The notes under the pieces: generated by a model | What the model was told of the DNA's origin: nothing | The model's input: the letters and a program-made list of their open reading frames with translations, nothing else | Database searches by the model: none | Assembly (NCBI GenBank): GCA_037903355.1 | Contig: JBAJFE010000026.1 | Span: 1-64,000, forward strand | DNA length: 64,000 nucleotides | Reading direction: 5' to 3' | Source: Trichuris trichiura | Taxonomy: Eukaryota > Nematoda > Enoplea > Trichinellida > Trichuridae | In this document: positions 36,707 through 50,312 of the stretch, piece after piece | Layout of the letters: every line of letters starts with the position of its first letter | How positions within the stretch are numbered: the stretch's first letter is position 1 | Made by a program: the position numbers and the translations under genes

Positions 36707-38588
36707 GCTAAAATATGCATCAAATGCTCTGAAAGGTTCACGGAGCAATAATCGCACAATGCAATTTCAACCCAGCGCGTATACAGCTGGCATAACAGCA
36801 TGTCGAAAAAGGAATACGCAACCTTTCGTTTCGTCACGTAACGGATAAGCCCAATGACAAGCTGACTTCTGACATCAGCAGAAAAGTTTTTAGCTTGAAA
36901 TGGCGTGTTGTTCTTTCCTCCATGTTCGCTTCAATCAAACATATGTGCTGAAGACTTAATTTTTTTTCAATCAAAATGTGACAGGTTTCTAAATTAAGAA
37001 ATCGACCTTTCCCTCCCTCTAAAAAATGGACATTTTTCGCAGCTACCCTTGAAGTTGAACCTAATCTTTAAGGAAAGACGCAACTGCACTTACGCGCACG
37101 CAAGCGCATCGCCTTAAGTGGAAGAATGGAGTCTCAGAAGTCCAAGACCTTTTATAGACGTTTCATTAGGCATCTAGTTGTCTTCTTCGATTCAAAATAA
37201 CTGACAGCCAACCTGCTTGCTTCGGCATATTGATACTACGGTAAATCTCTGCGCTCGTTAGCTACTTTAACCTAATTGGAAAATCGCTGCCCGTTTGGAA
37301 CTTCATTTTTTAAGGACAAGGGACTTTGCGCATGGCAACAAGATACCTTATGTTGCGCTTCTTCGTGAAGGGGTATCACGGAAGCATTTCATACCGAACC
37401 GGTTGGAACTGAATGGAATAACCGCAAAGCTGAAAGTCCACACCTTCAAAAAAACAATGTCAGTCAATCGCTTACCGTACTCGCGGAGGTCACCTAAAGC
37501 ATCACCAGCTCACCTCCTCTTGAGATCAGTATGGAGACGCAACGGCCTCAGATAGCTCGCAATAAGTCGGTCGATAAAGGCTGTAAGTCTAAAATAAGCC
37601 GCCGGAAATTTCCGCCTATGAACCGGCGAAATTGATGACAATTCGATTGTGAAAATTGAATTTGAAAAAGCAGTTCAATACCGCGCGTGAATTGATAGCT
37701 CATTCGGCTGCTAAGGCGCCTCCAACGAAGATGGACAGCAAAACCGCTTTACGCAGACTTCTACTTTTTTTGCCACGCAAATGAATAGAAGGAGTTTAAT
37801 TTCAATAGTAGCGATACATTCATACAAAGAGCCCCATGGAAACTAAGGATGCCGTTCAATATATCCTTCGTCAGTTGGCTGCTAATGGTAAAGACAAAAT
37901 CCCCTCAGGTTTATTATTAAAGTGACGCGCCGTCTCGTGACAGACAATTATGTACGGACGCAGAGACAAAATATAGACAGCTGCTATCAAGCTTACCTTA
38001 ATAAATTAAAATTAAGCTTCTTAGTGTCAGCTAAAATTCAAAGATAATCATTATGCTCCATCTAAGGCATAACGCGTAAGCTTTGTGCGACAAGTTGACG
38101 TCGAAAAAAAATGAACAGAACGAAGTATTTACTGAAACATAAATGGGATGTGACGTCCCTTTCCATACCAAAAAAAGTCTGCGCAAGCGGCGGTGAACAA
38201 TAAAAAATTACTTATCGGCTGCAACAACGAAAAGAGAACAAAAAAACATAACTGCGAACAATATGTGCAATGCATGCAAGATTTTTAAGCCTATATTTCG
38301 GCGGCTCGAAGTTCCGCGCGCGTCTTCCCGCAAACCGAATAAGCAACGTAAACGTCGTTCATTGTTTTGCCAACCGCCTAAGTCGAAGAAGTGAGCAAAC
38401 GTGCGCCTAACAATAGACCAAAAATAAACATAAAAACGTGTGTGACCTAAATTGGAGGTGCAAAATGAGGCGAATGAGCATCATCGAACAGTGTCTTCAA
38501 AATAACAATTTCAAATGTACCGCGGTAAATTTGATCAATCCTTTATCTGCTTAAGCTTTTGCGCTGCTCCGTTACACCAACAGCCCAT
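36707..38588. other. No gene recognised
   Basis: Intergenic sequence between the orphan GPCR and transporter copy B. Open frames are short with no splice context and no recognisable domains. Confidence 0.5.
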
Positions 38589-40874
38589 TCAAGAGAACGA
38601 ACGCACTATAGCCTCAATTGTCGTAACAGTACCGGTCATAAGACCAATGAGACCAAATGCAAAAATGAGCGCGTTCTTGACAATCAGAAAAGTACTGTTG
38701 CCTGGTTCGTAATGCAGCAATACGTCAATCAACGTTGGAAACAGGAATGCCAACGACGAAGCAGTCAGCGCCCCAACCAAAGAGATGAACAAACCAAGTC
38801 GAGGTACCAATGCAGCGAAGGCAACTGAAAATAAATCTTTTTTTTTTCATAAAACTCTACAAATTTTGAGTCGCTTAAGCAATTGTATACTCTAGGATGG
38901 CCAGCAGCAATGACATGCATTAACATATTGCCTATTATATAAGGGCATATTTTTCTTAGTTTCAATTAGCCAAGGAGATTACATTCTGTCAAAACAGTTA
39001 CGTCAGCCTTTAGGATGTTAATGATCTGCGCAGCATCATTCTCTTGGCCGCAGTAAACACGACCCCGAATTATCATATTCAATTTAAAAATACCGTACGG
39101 GACTGCTTAGCTAATAAAAATAAATAGGCTATTTATTGTCATTAAAAAGTATTTAAACTACTTCAGGAAGAATAAGAAAAGTCAGACGCGATCAAGCTCA
39201 GATTACTGCACAGATCAATAACCCCTTTTGGCCTGCAAGAGCAAGAAATCAGCTTACACATAGTGACAAAAACAACTGATAAAAAGACAAATTAACTTAC
39301 GGATGGGTAACAATAAAAGAAATGAACTTACACGTGACGAATACTAATGCGTATCGTACAGCGTATTCGACAAGCAGCATTGTCTTTTCATTTTTGAAGC
39401 GTCTTTTCAAAATTGCCGTGATCACCTCCATCGGACTGTAAAATTGTATGGGAAAACTGAGAATAATCGTTGTCACTACCATAACTTTCGCGCTCATGGC
39501 CAACCTATTACGTTTAGAAGAACAATGGAAGCGAGAGCAACGAAAGGTGAAAATGCCTACACTTCATCCTTGGGCATATTCAACGTTATGCTTCCCTGAA
39601 TAGCGTCTCCGTACTTGATGTATCCGAACATGCCAACAGCAACGGACAAAATGGTAATTATGCCGTAGCTCGTGTTGACAACGCCATTCCAACGAAGCAG
39701 ATTGCCGGGCGTTTTGCATCGATTTTCAATGGGCAGAATCTGTTAAAACAAGTTAGACAATTTTCGAAAAAGAAAAGGACTCGTCGGCTTTCAAGTAATG
39801 CGTTGGAGTTCCTACGGAAATAGCTCATTAGACTCACTGTGCCAGCGGACGAAAAAGCAAACATTATGGAACCAAAGGCCAAAGGCCACATGGCCGGATT
39901 TTGAACCGCCGGCAAACGGCGCCAATCGGGCATATTGTCGAATATATAGTAGAAAAGTATGCCAAAGGCGGTTAGATAGAGCAAATTTGCAATGGTGCTC
40001 GGTACGGCAAGCCATTTCAATTGTCTGATAGAACATAGGAGCAGCTCGACTGGCAGCAAAAAAGCTATATAGGCAACAATGGGCAAATATCCCTTAGGAT
40101 CAGCTACCTGAAATGGCATGTTCAACACGCAGCTCAGGAAAACATACGGTAATAACCTGTCGGATATTTTCGGCAGCGAAAATGAAGTAAACGGAACAGG
40201 AGCCGAACTGTAGCAAGTACAAAAAAATGTTGATTGCCTCCCTATTTTAAACAGATGCCGCGACGAACATTCACATTCGCGCCTACCTGAAAAGGTGGGC
40301 GTGTCGTCTGAACCTCTGAGGACCCAAAGCGACGGCGAGTTCACCCATTTCCCCATAATCTACAGCGGTTCGTCCCGTACTGAAGGTAAGAAGTCTTACG
40401 TTAGGTATGTCACCGGCAATCGTAATATACCGTTTACAAATTATGTGCGCGCATCTGATCATTTTCCGCAGACAGAGAACGTTGATCCAATTGGTGAAAA
40501 CAACCAAAATTAAAGCAAACTATAAAAAAATTTAAATAAAAACATTAATAATCAAAAGTAAGAGCACAAATGGTTTACCCAAAGGCCAGAGTTGTGGAAT
40601 GCCTGCGAAAGAGAAAGAATTCCCGTACCTATGACTGCTTTTATTAAATTCATCATGGCCTGCTCGTCGCTTGATGAAAAAGGAATCAATTGAAAAGAAG
40701 AAGCTGAGAGATAGCGATAAGAAATGCTTACGTCACTCCGGAAGGTAACTTGGCGCGAGCGGAATGGAATTGGCGGTAGAAGTTTTGGTCGAGAGTACCG
40801 GAAGCGGAGACGATTTCAACTTCAAATTTATGCTCTATTCTTTTCTTCTCGCCATCCTTCTCTTGCAAAGGCAT
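38589..40874 (-). CDS. SLC36-type amino acid transporter, copy B
   Basis: Nine exons (40732-40874, 40579-40669, 40431-40519, 40287-40379, 40157-40241, 39838-40107, 39561-39739, 39332-39504, 38589-38824) give 1359 nt, 452 residues. It shows GTGILSLSQAFHNSGLW (TM1), LCSIRQLKWLAVPS, the PIENRCKTPGNLL loop, YGDAIQGSITLNMP and SFPIQFYSPMEVI. It is expected to be a proton-coupled or related carrier for small amino acids. Seven of nine exons have the same length as copy A, all phases agree, and both proteins end SFS. Introns here are mostly 45-98 bp. The start was set at the methionine beginning MPLQEKDGEKK, which matches the length of copy A's N-terminal domain. Divergence from copy A is substantial, so the duplication is not recent. 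Confidence 0.9.
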
Positions 40875-43800
40875 CAAAGGCTCGCTTACAGCCAACGGAG
40901 CTAAAAGGACTAAGTATAAAAACGAATGAATCCAGCCGATGACAGCACCTGTGTCATATAATAAATCCAACTTCGCTAGCATAGAAATAAAGGCAAATAA
41001 AAAAAGTTGAAGACTAAAACTAAATAACTTCATAAAGCAGAACTTAAACGTACAAAATAGTGCGCCGAAACCTGAAGAGGTTTCATTTAAAAGCATCTTA
41101 ATATTTTAAATTACAATATACAAGCAATTAACGATAAGAATACAATTTCAAGACGGACTGTCTTTCTTGCTTTTACTAATAACTCTCTGCTCAAAATAAA
41201 CAATGGATTTAACCGACTGAGGATGAATAATTAAGAAACGCTCTGCGGCATAAGTATTAAAGAATTTAATACATCCGTAATTCCGTAGAATTGCTCGGAT
41301 GTATGCACTATTGCTGCGAACAACCAAACCGCTGCCAAGTCCTAACTGGAAGTGAAGTGGTAAGTTCATTTAAAACGAATTTTTTTAACTCTATTATGTC
41401 AACAGCCTTTTACGGGTACGAATAGCCACCAGCAATAAGCTTACATAAAGAAGAAGCTAAAAAGTTCAAAACTTGTAAAGTTCCGAAAAATGACCAACTT
41501 TACTACTGCAAAGAGTTTTTATATTCGACTAAAATTCAGTACTTTACGTGGCAGTCTAAACTTCCAACGGCACTAATAGCTCGTAATGACGCAGCTTGGC
41601 TTAAATGCAAAAAAAGAAAAAGCAAAGTCTACGTGTCCCTTCGCGTAAGTAATTCGAAAGAGAAACTCGCACTGCCGATTTGAATTTTTAAAAATGCAGT
41701 AGAATACGCTTGCATCAACTTATTCAAGATGGTTGTTACACTAAATTTCGTCTGCATCTGTTTGCCTGTGATCAGACGACCTTGATTCGACGCTACAGTA
41801 AAAATCTGTCACAACGACTATCCATAGGGTTCTCATAATTAAAGCTGCGGAACTGTTTAACTTTATCTCAAAAGTTTTCGATTCTGTCGAGACTATTTTG
41901 CGTATATTAACTAGGTTTATAGCGTATTTAATTATGAATACAGTGGGAGCTAATGAAATGCATAAAAAACGTTTACTCGTTAGGAAAGCACTATTACAGC
42001 TCGTTTTTAAATTTTTAAAATCATACGCAGCTTAATTGGAGCTAAGTGAAGTTAACGAAAAGCGCTAAGCCTCAAGCGTATGCAACAGACAGAAAAATAA
42101 CAAAGTGGTCTCGATTCGACAAGGCGCCAACGAAAGCGTGCAACAACCGACAATAAAAGAATACTAAACCCACAACAGAACTATATGGCATCACTGGAAT
42201 TGCAAAAAACGATTTTCAAACGCAGCCAACTTCGTGTTTTTTACTTGAACGAGTACAGGATGAATGAGCATTCATGCAAGCCGTATCTGGAAGGCGGCAA
42301 ACCTATAACTGGAAATAAAAAGAAACGGTTATCGGAACTGGCCGCTGAAGGTCAAACATTTCAGCAAGACTTATACTACGTCGAAAACAATAAATGGAAT
42401 ACGAATGGAGTTGTACAAGTTTCAACTAAAAAGGGACACAAGACTTGCATAGGCAAACTGCCGTACTTTACATGCTGAGCACATAAATGCAAGATTTTTG
42501 CATTCTGCTCTTTAACCTTCTCATTCAAATTTGAAATCAACAAAGCAATTTTAAAAGTTGGTAGAAAAATTGCGACGCAGTTACCGTAGTATTAACAATA
42601 CTTCCAAAAATTTCAGCACTTCAACAACACTGAGGCATGCGAATGAACCAATCAAAAAAAGATAAATGACAGTATTGCTTTCCATCGCGGAGCGAAAATT
42701 AAAATGTATACCCTCTTTGCTTTCTGTAGAAATCTAAGCTTCGCTAATGCTAGTTAAAGTAAGGAAAAACAAACGGCTTAGGTGCTACGCGTAGGCGTGC
42801 AGGCTGAAACATACGATCGCGCTTTAGAAATTAAGTAGTCAGAATTTAAATTTTAAAAAAGCTGCCAATCTACGCAAATAAACGAAGCAACCCTTAAAAA
42901 TGCAAGTTATTCTGACCATCCACTGAGAAGGGCTCTTAAAAAACTTGCGCTATGCGCTGCAAAGTAATCAGAGCAAGATTTATTACCTTAAGCACCAACC
43001 CAACAGCAGTAATATTACTTCACGCTTCCACGCAGCAGGCGCTACGACTTTGCCTTTTGCCGCAAAAGAACAATTCTGCCCACAGAACGAAGAGTGTACG
43101 ATAAATCATTTTGTGGTACCCATCCCGGTGCTTCCAGTTACTCTTATCACTACGAAGGTCATTCAAGCATGATTTCAGAATAGACTAATAAAAAAATTAA
43201 AGTGAAACAGAGAAGTCAAAACCGCGCACTGACGCAAGGAAGCGTGAAGAGGGCAATTGTTCTTCTTAGGAAACTATTGGACAAAACGACCTTGCAACAA
43301 GTGGCAGCGAAACTCAGTTCCATTTCACCGCATTCCAATAGCTGAATCACTACAAAGTGTAAAGGCAACTGGCAATACAATTTCAACATGTTGAGCCTAA
43401 TGGGACAACTTAAACATTGTTAAAGTCCAACTCTGAAACGAGACTAAGACGATTCTTCAATTGCTGCACCCAACTCAACTGGGTCTCTCGAGCAACGCTG
43501 GCATAGCTTACTGCCCAGCAGAGAAAGTATGTTTCGGGCGAATAGCATTAACATTGGCGACGAGGAGCAAACCTTCATGGTCTACTGTAGACTCTTGGGT
43601 ATTTTTAAAAATATAAACGTTGATCAAAAAAGTCATTGCAGTTCAGTAGGACGATTGCGACTACTCGCTAAGATACGTTTCAAAAACGTTTTGACAATTC
43701 TTACGCCTTAGCAATCGAAATCTAGAAAAAACAGCGTCGAAACGCCCGTAATTTACACCATCAAGCAGTTGACGCGCGTACGCCCATTTTCGACGAGGAA

Positions 43801-46800
43801 TAAACGCTGGGGAAAAATGAAAGCTTATCCCAACTATAGCACTTTGAAACTGACCTACAAAGCACCGAGTCAAAGCGCAAACCGCGCTTTCTAATTTTTA
43901 CTACTTATTTAATTTTCAGCGTGCAAGCATAGAGAGATGATTTTTAACAAATGAGCTAAAACGAACCACTACCTTCCTTCTTCATTGCAAAGCTTCTTAG
44001 TTTGGATGCTGCAGCTGCTTGTCGAAGTGAAGAATTAGCTTAGTCGAAGAGGAAAAGAAGAAAAGCTTCAGCTTCAGTCTTTGATACAGTCTCGTTTCAG
44101 GTCAACTGACTGTTCAAACAAAAGGGTAGGCGAGCTGTCGACGTTCGTATTATACCACTGCTAATGCATCATTTAGGTGACGTCACGATTTCATCACCCT
44201 ACTGCTTCGTCGGCTGTTGTAAAAAAAACCTTCGCAGAGCATTGCCGCCTTTGATCGATTGACAAAGTCACAAGCGCTTTTAGCAATTGCAGGAAACCAA
44301 TCACTCTTCCAACGTAGTGGGCTTAAGCGAACGAGATTCCGCGTCGGCTACGTGTCCAACCTTGTGCTGCAAGGAACCTGCAAATCAAATTTTGTTCGCT
44401 TCACTCTACTGGGATGGCAGGCTAGCGGGACGAACGGGACAAGCTGAAATGAGGAAACCGTTTCCAAAAAAAAACTTTACGCAAAGGCCGCATTGTTGCT
44501 GATCAAGTGACAGGCACGATGCCAAGGCAAGCAAGCCGCCGTCTGGTCTCCAGAGTATACGAGCCATTACGAGCTAGTTTAAAAGGTTTGAACTAAAACT
44601 GGAAACTTTTGATGGGTCAATTCGTCTCCTTTAAGCCAGCTCACCTACACAACCGGTCTGCTTAATTTATATTGCTATGATGCTATGTCTCTTGAAGACG
44701 AATTAAACATGCAACAGACGTCTCGTAGTCGCCACTGATTCATTAACATAGTCTCACGAATAATGGTGGTACATTCCCTTGCTTAGTTGAATCTCAAAAC
44801 AATTAATGAGGTTCCGTAGGGGACACTATCTTTTTTACCTCCTCTGTCCTTGTTTGGCTATACAACTAACAGTAAGCCGTTGCCTGAACGCGATGGCATC
44901 AATCTACGTGACTTGGCAAATTGTCGAAAATGTCGACAAATTACCCCGGCAAATGTTGGCCAAATGCCTAACCTTATTTTTAAAACTTTTTACAACGATA
45001 CCTAGCAGCGCCACAGTACGCTTCGTTTCCGTTGGGCAACTGTCAAGTCGGATATGACTCCTTTTTTTTCTAGCTGAATAAGGCAAAAAAACCGTAAAGA
45101 CCTTCGCTCGACAGACTTTGTGAATATTGACATTTTAGCATATGTAAATTTTCAGAAACAGCATTTAACCATTGTAATTATTTTTTACAAGCAAATGCGT
45201 CGAACTGCGTCCGACAGCAGCATGTCGACTTGCCGTGTGTCTCAATAAATAATCTTCCGATGACATCAGCGAACAAAGTGTTGGGACAACAGCTTTCGGC
45301 TACGTCACAAGTACAACCGTTACGACGAATAGTTGCAAAACAAATTAGGAGAGACCCTTCTATTCGACGTTTTTTTCAGTTAAACAACAAGACTGGCACG
45401 CTGTATAATGTGAGAAGTTTATGGATCGACTGACGATGGACGATGTGGACGGTAGCCCTTAACGATTGGACAACTGGAATAGGCGAACTAGTCTCATGAA
45501 AGAATGTTGCTTACAAGTGGCAATCAACTATTAACAAAGGAAAAATTATCATAACGCAAAAAACAACGCCATAAGCGGATATAGTTTGTAAAGTCACTTC
45601 CAGATTTGGAAATGATTACTCTTGAAAATTTAAGCTGTTTTCTTTAACAGGTTTTGACTGGCCTTTTATTTGAATAGATGAACATTTTTCGAACTCCAAC
45701 CGGATCTACAACACAATACTTGTCAGAAAGGGGTCAACATTCAATCAAGCTTCCATGGATACCTTAGGAAAGCAACATTTCTGCTTTATGTTTATAATTG
45801 AAAAGCAACAAAGTTCGAACGAGCTACAGTTCAGTACAACAGAGAGCTACTGAATGTTAACTAACAGTTTTTCTACGTCTGCTTTGAAAGCAGAAATAAT
45901 TTTTAAAAAAAACCAACACGAATTCATTAACATAAGAGAACCTGCAAGCAGATTATCGATAACCTAAAGCTATTACGTTACAGATAATGAAAGGAATACT
46001 TCCGTCGGTAACAAAGGTCGTTGGTTGCTAATCTTCTTGCAAGCGCTTTAAACGCAACCTATGATAACAGAGTATGCAAATGAGGTTGAGTAACGAAACA
46101 AAAAACGGATAGACTGACTGCTTATGCACAGAGCTGATGACAAGATGCTGCGAAGTACATTTCACCTGGTTGCCACCTTGTCAAAAAAATCAAACTTTCA
46201 TTTATTAGACATGACGACAAAGAGATAAGGCTGTAATTTATACAACTTCCCCTTTAAGCGAACCAATTTTACAACGTGAAAACATACTCAACAATTATGC
46301 TTATTCGTCACTTGAACAAAGTTGAATGAAAGAGTTCATTCGTTAACAAAATAATTATTACGCAAACGACCACAATTGTGTAGTGACGTAACGAAGTGAC
46401 GCGAAATGAACTTCCACCCATTTCTAAACAAAATCCCCATTCACGGGAAGCAGCAGCGTTGTTCGTTTGTTCAACATTAAAATACGTCAAATAATCTGTA
46501 CTATTCAAATATTGGGCCTGCAAACTAATGTTTTCGGGGCTTTTAAACGAGCGAAAAGCTGCAACCCCAAAAAAATCATCAACAAGAAAAATTATCGACA
46601 TAACGAAAGCTGACGCCTAACGCAGATGAACGACGCAAAGCGTCCACTGTTTGCTTGGAACAATCGCTGAGTTGAGGGTATAAACGCATTACTTTTGGAT
46701 AGCCGAAAAAGTTTAAAGTTAATCCCGTTTTTACATCTTAACAAAACGCTCATTTAAATAACGCGCTTCGTTTGGTCATTACTTGTCAAAAACTAAACAT

Positions 46801-47151
46801 TTGAAACATCAAAACTGCCTAACTCGTCGGAAATTAAGAAAAAGTACAAAGGTCACTTGTGTTGAAATGTTTTTTTAGCTATTTCAGTAAAGGCTGAACA
46901 TCGATCCCATTTTTTAATATTTCGTCAATTAAAAAACATTTCCTCCGCGGAAAAGTAGTCTATTTGCATAGCAGCCAATTCTGAGCGCAGCTTAATGTGC
47001 TACTTCTTAAAAATAACGTAAACTAAACGCCTCTAAGGAAATTTTATTTAAAACACTCCCTTTAAAACCATTAACGGAAAGGTTAATGCCGCTTCCCATC
47101 TAGGAAACTAAGGTCACTGCGCCCTTAGGTAAGGCGTGTACCGGAAGAACC
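40875..47151. other. Long gene-poor interval
   Basis: About 6.3 kb with no gene I can support. The best isolated frames are 42185-42478 (+, 97 codons, lysine-rich) and 46308-46601 (-, 97 codons, one hydrophobic segment, VVVCVIIILL, near its C terminus). Neither has recognisable domains or a convincing promoter or splice context. Confidence 0.45.
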
Positions 47152-50100
47152 ATGGGAGCCGCAAACAGCAAGGAAACCAAATGCAAATTGGATTTCCAAA
47201 TCGATCCAACCAAAATGAACATCGTCGACGCGTCGCGATTGTACTACCGAGAAAAAGTTCTACCAGTCGAGCAAGCACTAAGCTTAGACATCATTTACGG
47301 TCCACCAATGTGCGACGCCGAATTTGGCTCGCCACCCTTACTGCTTTTTCTGGGACCATTTTCGTCGGGGAAAACTACCATGATACGATATATGTTGAAT
47401 ATGGACTATCCTGGCATGAGTATTGGACCTGAACCGAGCACCGATCGCGATTGGGTAATACTATGGGGACCAAAAAGTCAAGCAGTCTCAATGCATACAG
47501 TCGTCCACGACAGCTCCTTTCCCTATCAAGGTATGCTCGAATAAATATTTGGCGAACATCGTCTCTCAATCATAGTGATTTTGATTCGCATATGGTAAAT
47601 TTTAAAATGAAGCCAACTTTTTAAGAAATCTATCGATTTGGAGGAGAATATTTAAACAAATGCAGCGCCGCCTATTGTCCGTGCGACCTACTGCGCAATA
47701 TGATCATAGTGGATACACCAGGAATAATGGCAACAGACAAAATGAACACTGTTCGCTACTACGATCGCGATGCGGTCATCAAATATTGGATAGAAAAAGC
47801 GGACCGTATTGTCGTCGTATTCGACGTATTCAAATTGGATATCTCCGAAGACATGAAGGATCTAGTGAACATCGTCAGCCCATACGAGTACAAATGTCTG
47901 GTAAGCGGCGGCATGCAACGCCCCCACTCCGCCCCCTTCCCTCAAATAGTTCAGTAAGAAAACATTTTTGCAGATTGTATTGAACAAAGCGGATCAAATT
48001 AGTATGATTCAACTACATCGCGCCCAGGATGCGCTTACCTGGTCCCTTGGGCGCTCTTTCAAGTGCAGAGACCTTCCCTTTGTCCATGTTGGCTCCTTTT
48101 GGGACCAACCAATCAAAGATAATGCAATGCGAAATATGTTCGTCAGCTACGAGGCAAAATTACTTGAACAAATAAACCGCATGAACACGGATGTTCATGT
48201 ACGACGTTTCAACGAGGTTATTCAGAGGGCAAAAACGGTAAACATCGTTACAAATAGAGTACATTATGAAAAAAAAAATAATTTTCAAACAACATCGTCT
48301 AAGTATTAACATAATTTTGAAAGTGGGAAAGTACGTTGATCAGCAAAAGCGAAGAAACCCCCTCAGCGCGACTCGTTTTGACGAAGTACTGCCTAAGACG
48401 GTGGTTATGTTGCAGGCGCAGGCGCATGCATTGATTGCGAAATATTTGGTCGGACGCTTTAAGCCGGAACAAACTGCGCATAGATCTTTTCACAGAACGT
48501 TGGCTGACAGACTGAACAAAAGAATCTACAAGAAATTGATTAGAAAACATAAACTACTGGATTGTGACCTGCCGTCAGCGTACTTAGTGTACAAGCATGT
48601 CACAAGCGAATACTACGATATCAGCAAAACATGCGTTTCGAAACAACTCATTGAAACACTAAACAACTTCATCAAGAATGATCTGAACCAACTGGCGAAA
48701 CTTCTGCCCGCGGAACTACCGGTAAGAATTTCAACCTTGAACTCCCTCCAACATACAAAGAGCTATTTGCTCATCAACTAAGGGATAGCCAGCTCGGAAG
48801 TGAGAATGTAAGAGCATTCGATGCACTATGTGAGAAACGCTTTTCCCACATAACTTTGTGCAACATCTGCTCTATGCCCTCCCTTCCAGCCAATCAGCGC
48901 GCTCGAAATTGGCCAATCAGAATTAGAGGCCCAAACGCTCAGAAACGTTTACAGGAGGAGCTGGCGACATTGGCCGAAAGAAGCGCCGGTTTAGACGATA
49001 TATTACCTACAAAAAGCAAGTTTCAAAACTTTCCTGATGCTCTAACTTCACGGAAGCAGTACCCTTTCAAAATAAGAGAGAAAAGGCGATACCGCTCAAC
49101 ACTTAACATCTCACGCCATACTATTGAATGAGAGGAAGTCTGCCTTAAAGCACAACGTGCATAAGAGAAAGCGCGACCCTTTTATGGGAAAATTAATTTA
49201 TGAAAATCGACCCATCAATACTTATTAATAGCAAACACATAAAAAGCCTTATATTAAGGGTTTAGCGACGTGTTAGCCAACATAGTTTATATGCTAATGC
49301 TTTCGGCAGCAGTATTATAACTTACCACAGATGGAGGAAGGACGGAAAGTCGGCGTGAGCGACGGTTTGCAGAAACTTTTACAGTTACCACCACATTTCG
49401 TCTATGGACGGTTTTTTCCATCATACGACGGAAATTTTATTTTCAAATAATCAGTTTTTCTTAAAAGGTATTGTCTGAAAAAAATGTCGCATTTGACGAG
49501 AAAACAAGTTGCTGCTCCACGCTTACCTAATGCCATTAAGCAACCCTTAAGCACACAAACAAAAGCCAGCGTACAGAGCTATAACTAAAGTCGACATGAA
49601 CTACTAAAAAAAATTCATTGCAAGTCGTCTACAAAAGTTTATGGCAAAACGAAGTGGGAAAATTAAAAACTAATTCTTACTGTTTTGTCGTAATAAGTTG
49701 GTGACGTCAACAGCATCTCAAATGAGCATGAGAGATTCCTGATACGTCAATCGATGGATGATATGGAAATATTTCACGTGAACTACGTACAACAAATGTG
49801 TATTTTCTTTTAGAAGGAAAATTACGGTGCGGAAATGCTGCATCAGCCGCAACAGGAACAGATAAAAAAGCAAAGCAATTGGAACGTGGTGAAACAAGCT
49901 GCAAAAGAAAACCATTGGCACCAAAAGTTCTTGTCATTAAAGCCAAAAAAAGGGTTGCTCAGTTGGGGTCAAATGAAACTACTGCTCAACATGACGGGTC
50001 TGTCAATTAATACGTTAACGCATATTTGGTCGTTGGCCGATCGCAACAAGGACGGACGCGTCAACGAGTACGAATTTTATCTGATCAATTGGCTAATAAG

Positions 50101-50242
50101 AAGCGTCATGCGTGGACAACAACTACCGGACGAATTGCCCAAACTTTTAAGGCCACCCGAGCTACATGGAAAAACTTGCCCAACCAAAAAAGGCATAAAA
50201 CAGAAAAAATATAAACCACGAAAACCTAAAGTGAACAAGTAG
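47152..50242 (+). CDS. Divergent EHD-family membrane-remodelling ATPase
   Basis: Supported exons are 47152-47530, 47626-47900, 47974-48237, 48416-48721 and 49814-50242, with matching phases. Dynamin-like GTPase-fold motifs are GPFSSGKTT (P-loop; EHD consensus GQYSTGKTT), STDRD (switch I), DTPGI and NKAD. AKTAQAHALIAKYLVGRFKP corresponds to the EHD helical region. The last exon holds an EH domain with IWSLAD and an EF-hand loop, DRNKDGRVNEYEF, for binding NPF-motif partners. EHD/RME-1 proteins tubulate recycling-endosome membranes using ATP. Unusually, the N terminus reads MGAANSKE, a good N-myristoylation signal. The linker between 48722 and 49813 is unresolved: a coding-like stretch at about 48889-49130 (QEELATLAERSAGLDD) may be an exon, but its phase does not fit. 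AATAAA follows at 50307. Confidence 0.8.
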
Positions 50243-50306
50243 AAGACATCTTCGACTTAATCATTCTACAAAATTACAAAACAACCTTGGAGCGCATAGT
50301 TTAGGC

Positions 50307-50312
50307 AATAAA
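50307..50312 (+). promoter_or_regulatory. Poly(A) signal AATAAA
   Basis: AATAAA about 65 bases after the stop of the EHD-family gene, well placed for its 3' end. Confidence 0.6.

Noticed and set aside
36514..36757. Using the upstream methionine (36757) as the GPCR start
   Set aside because: The methionine at 36706 leaves a normal short glycosylated N terminus before TM1; the upstream extension adds an atypical basic stretch. Not excluded, only less likely.
40380..40430. Reading transporter copy B through this 51-nt segment as coding
   Set aside because: It is open, but copy A has an intron in the same phase here, and removal gives CKRTGRTAVDYGE, matching copy A.
46308..46601. A 97-codon frame ending in a hydrophobic segment
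   Set aside because: The single hydrophobic run is not enough to call a tail-anchored protein; there is no family match and no gene context.
48266..48415. Upstream extension of the EHD exon beginning MKKKIIFKQHR
   Set aside because: It is open by chance. The acceptor at 48413-48415 gives the correct phase and restores the family alignment (IQRAKTAQAHALIAKYL), so this stretch is intron.
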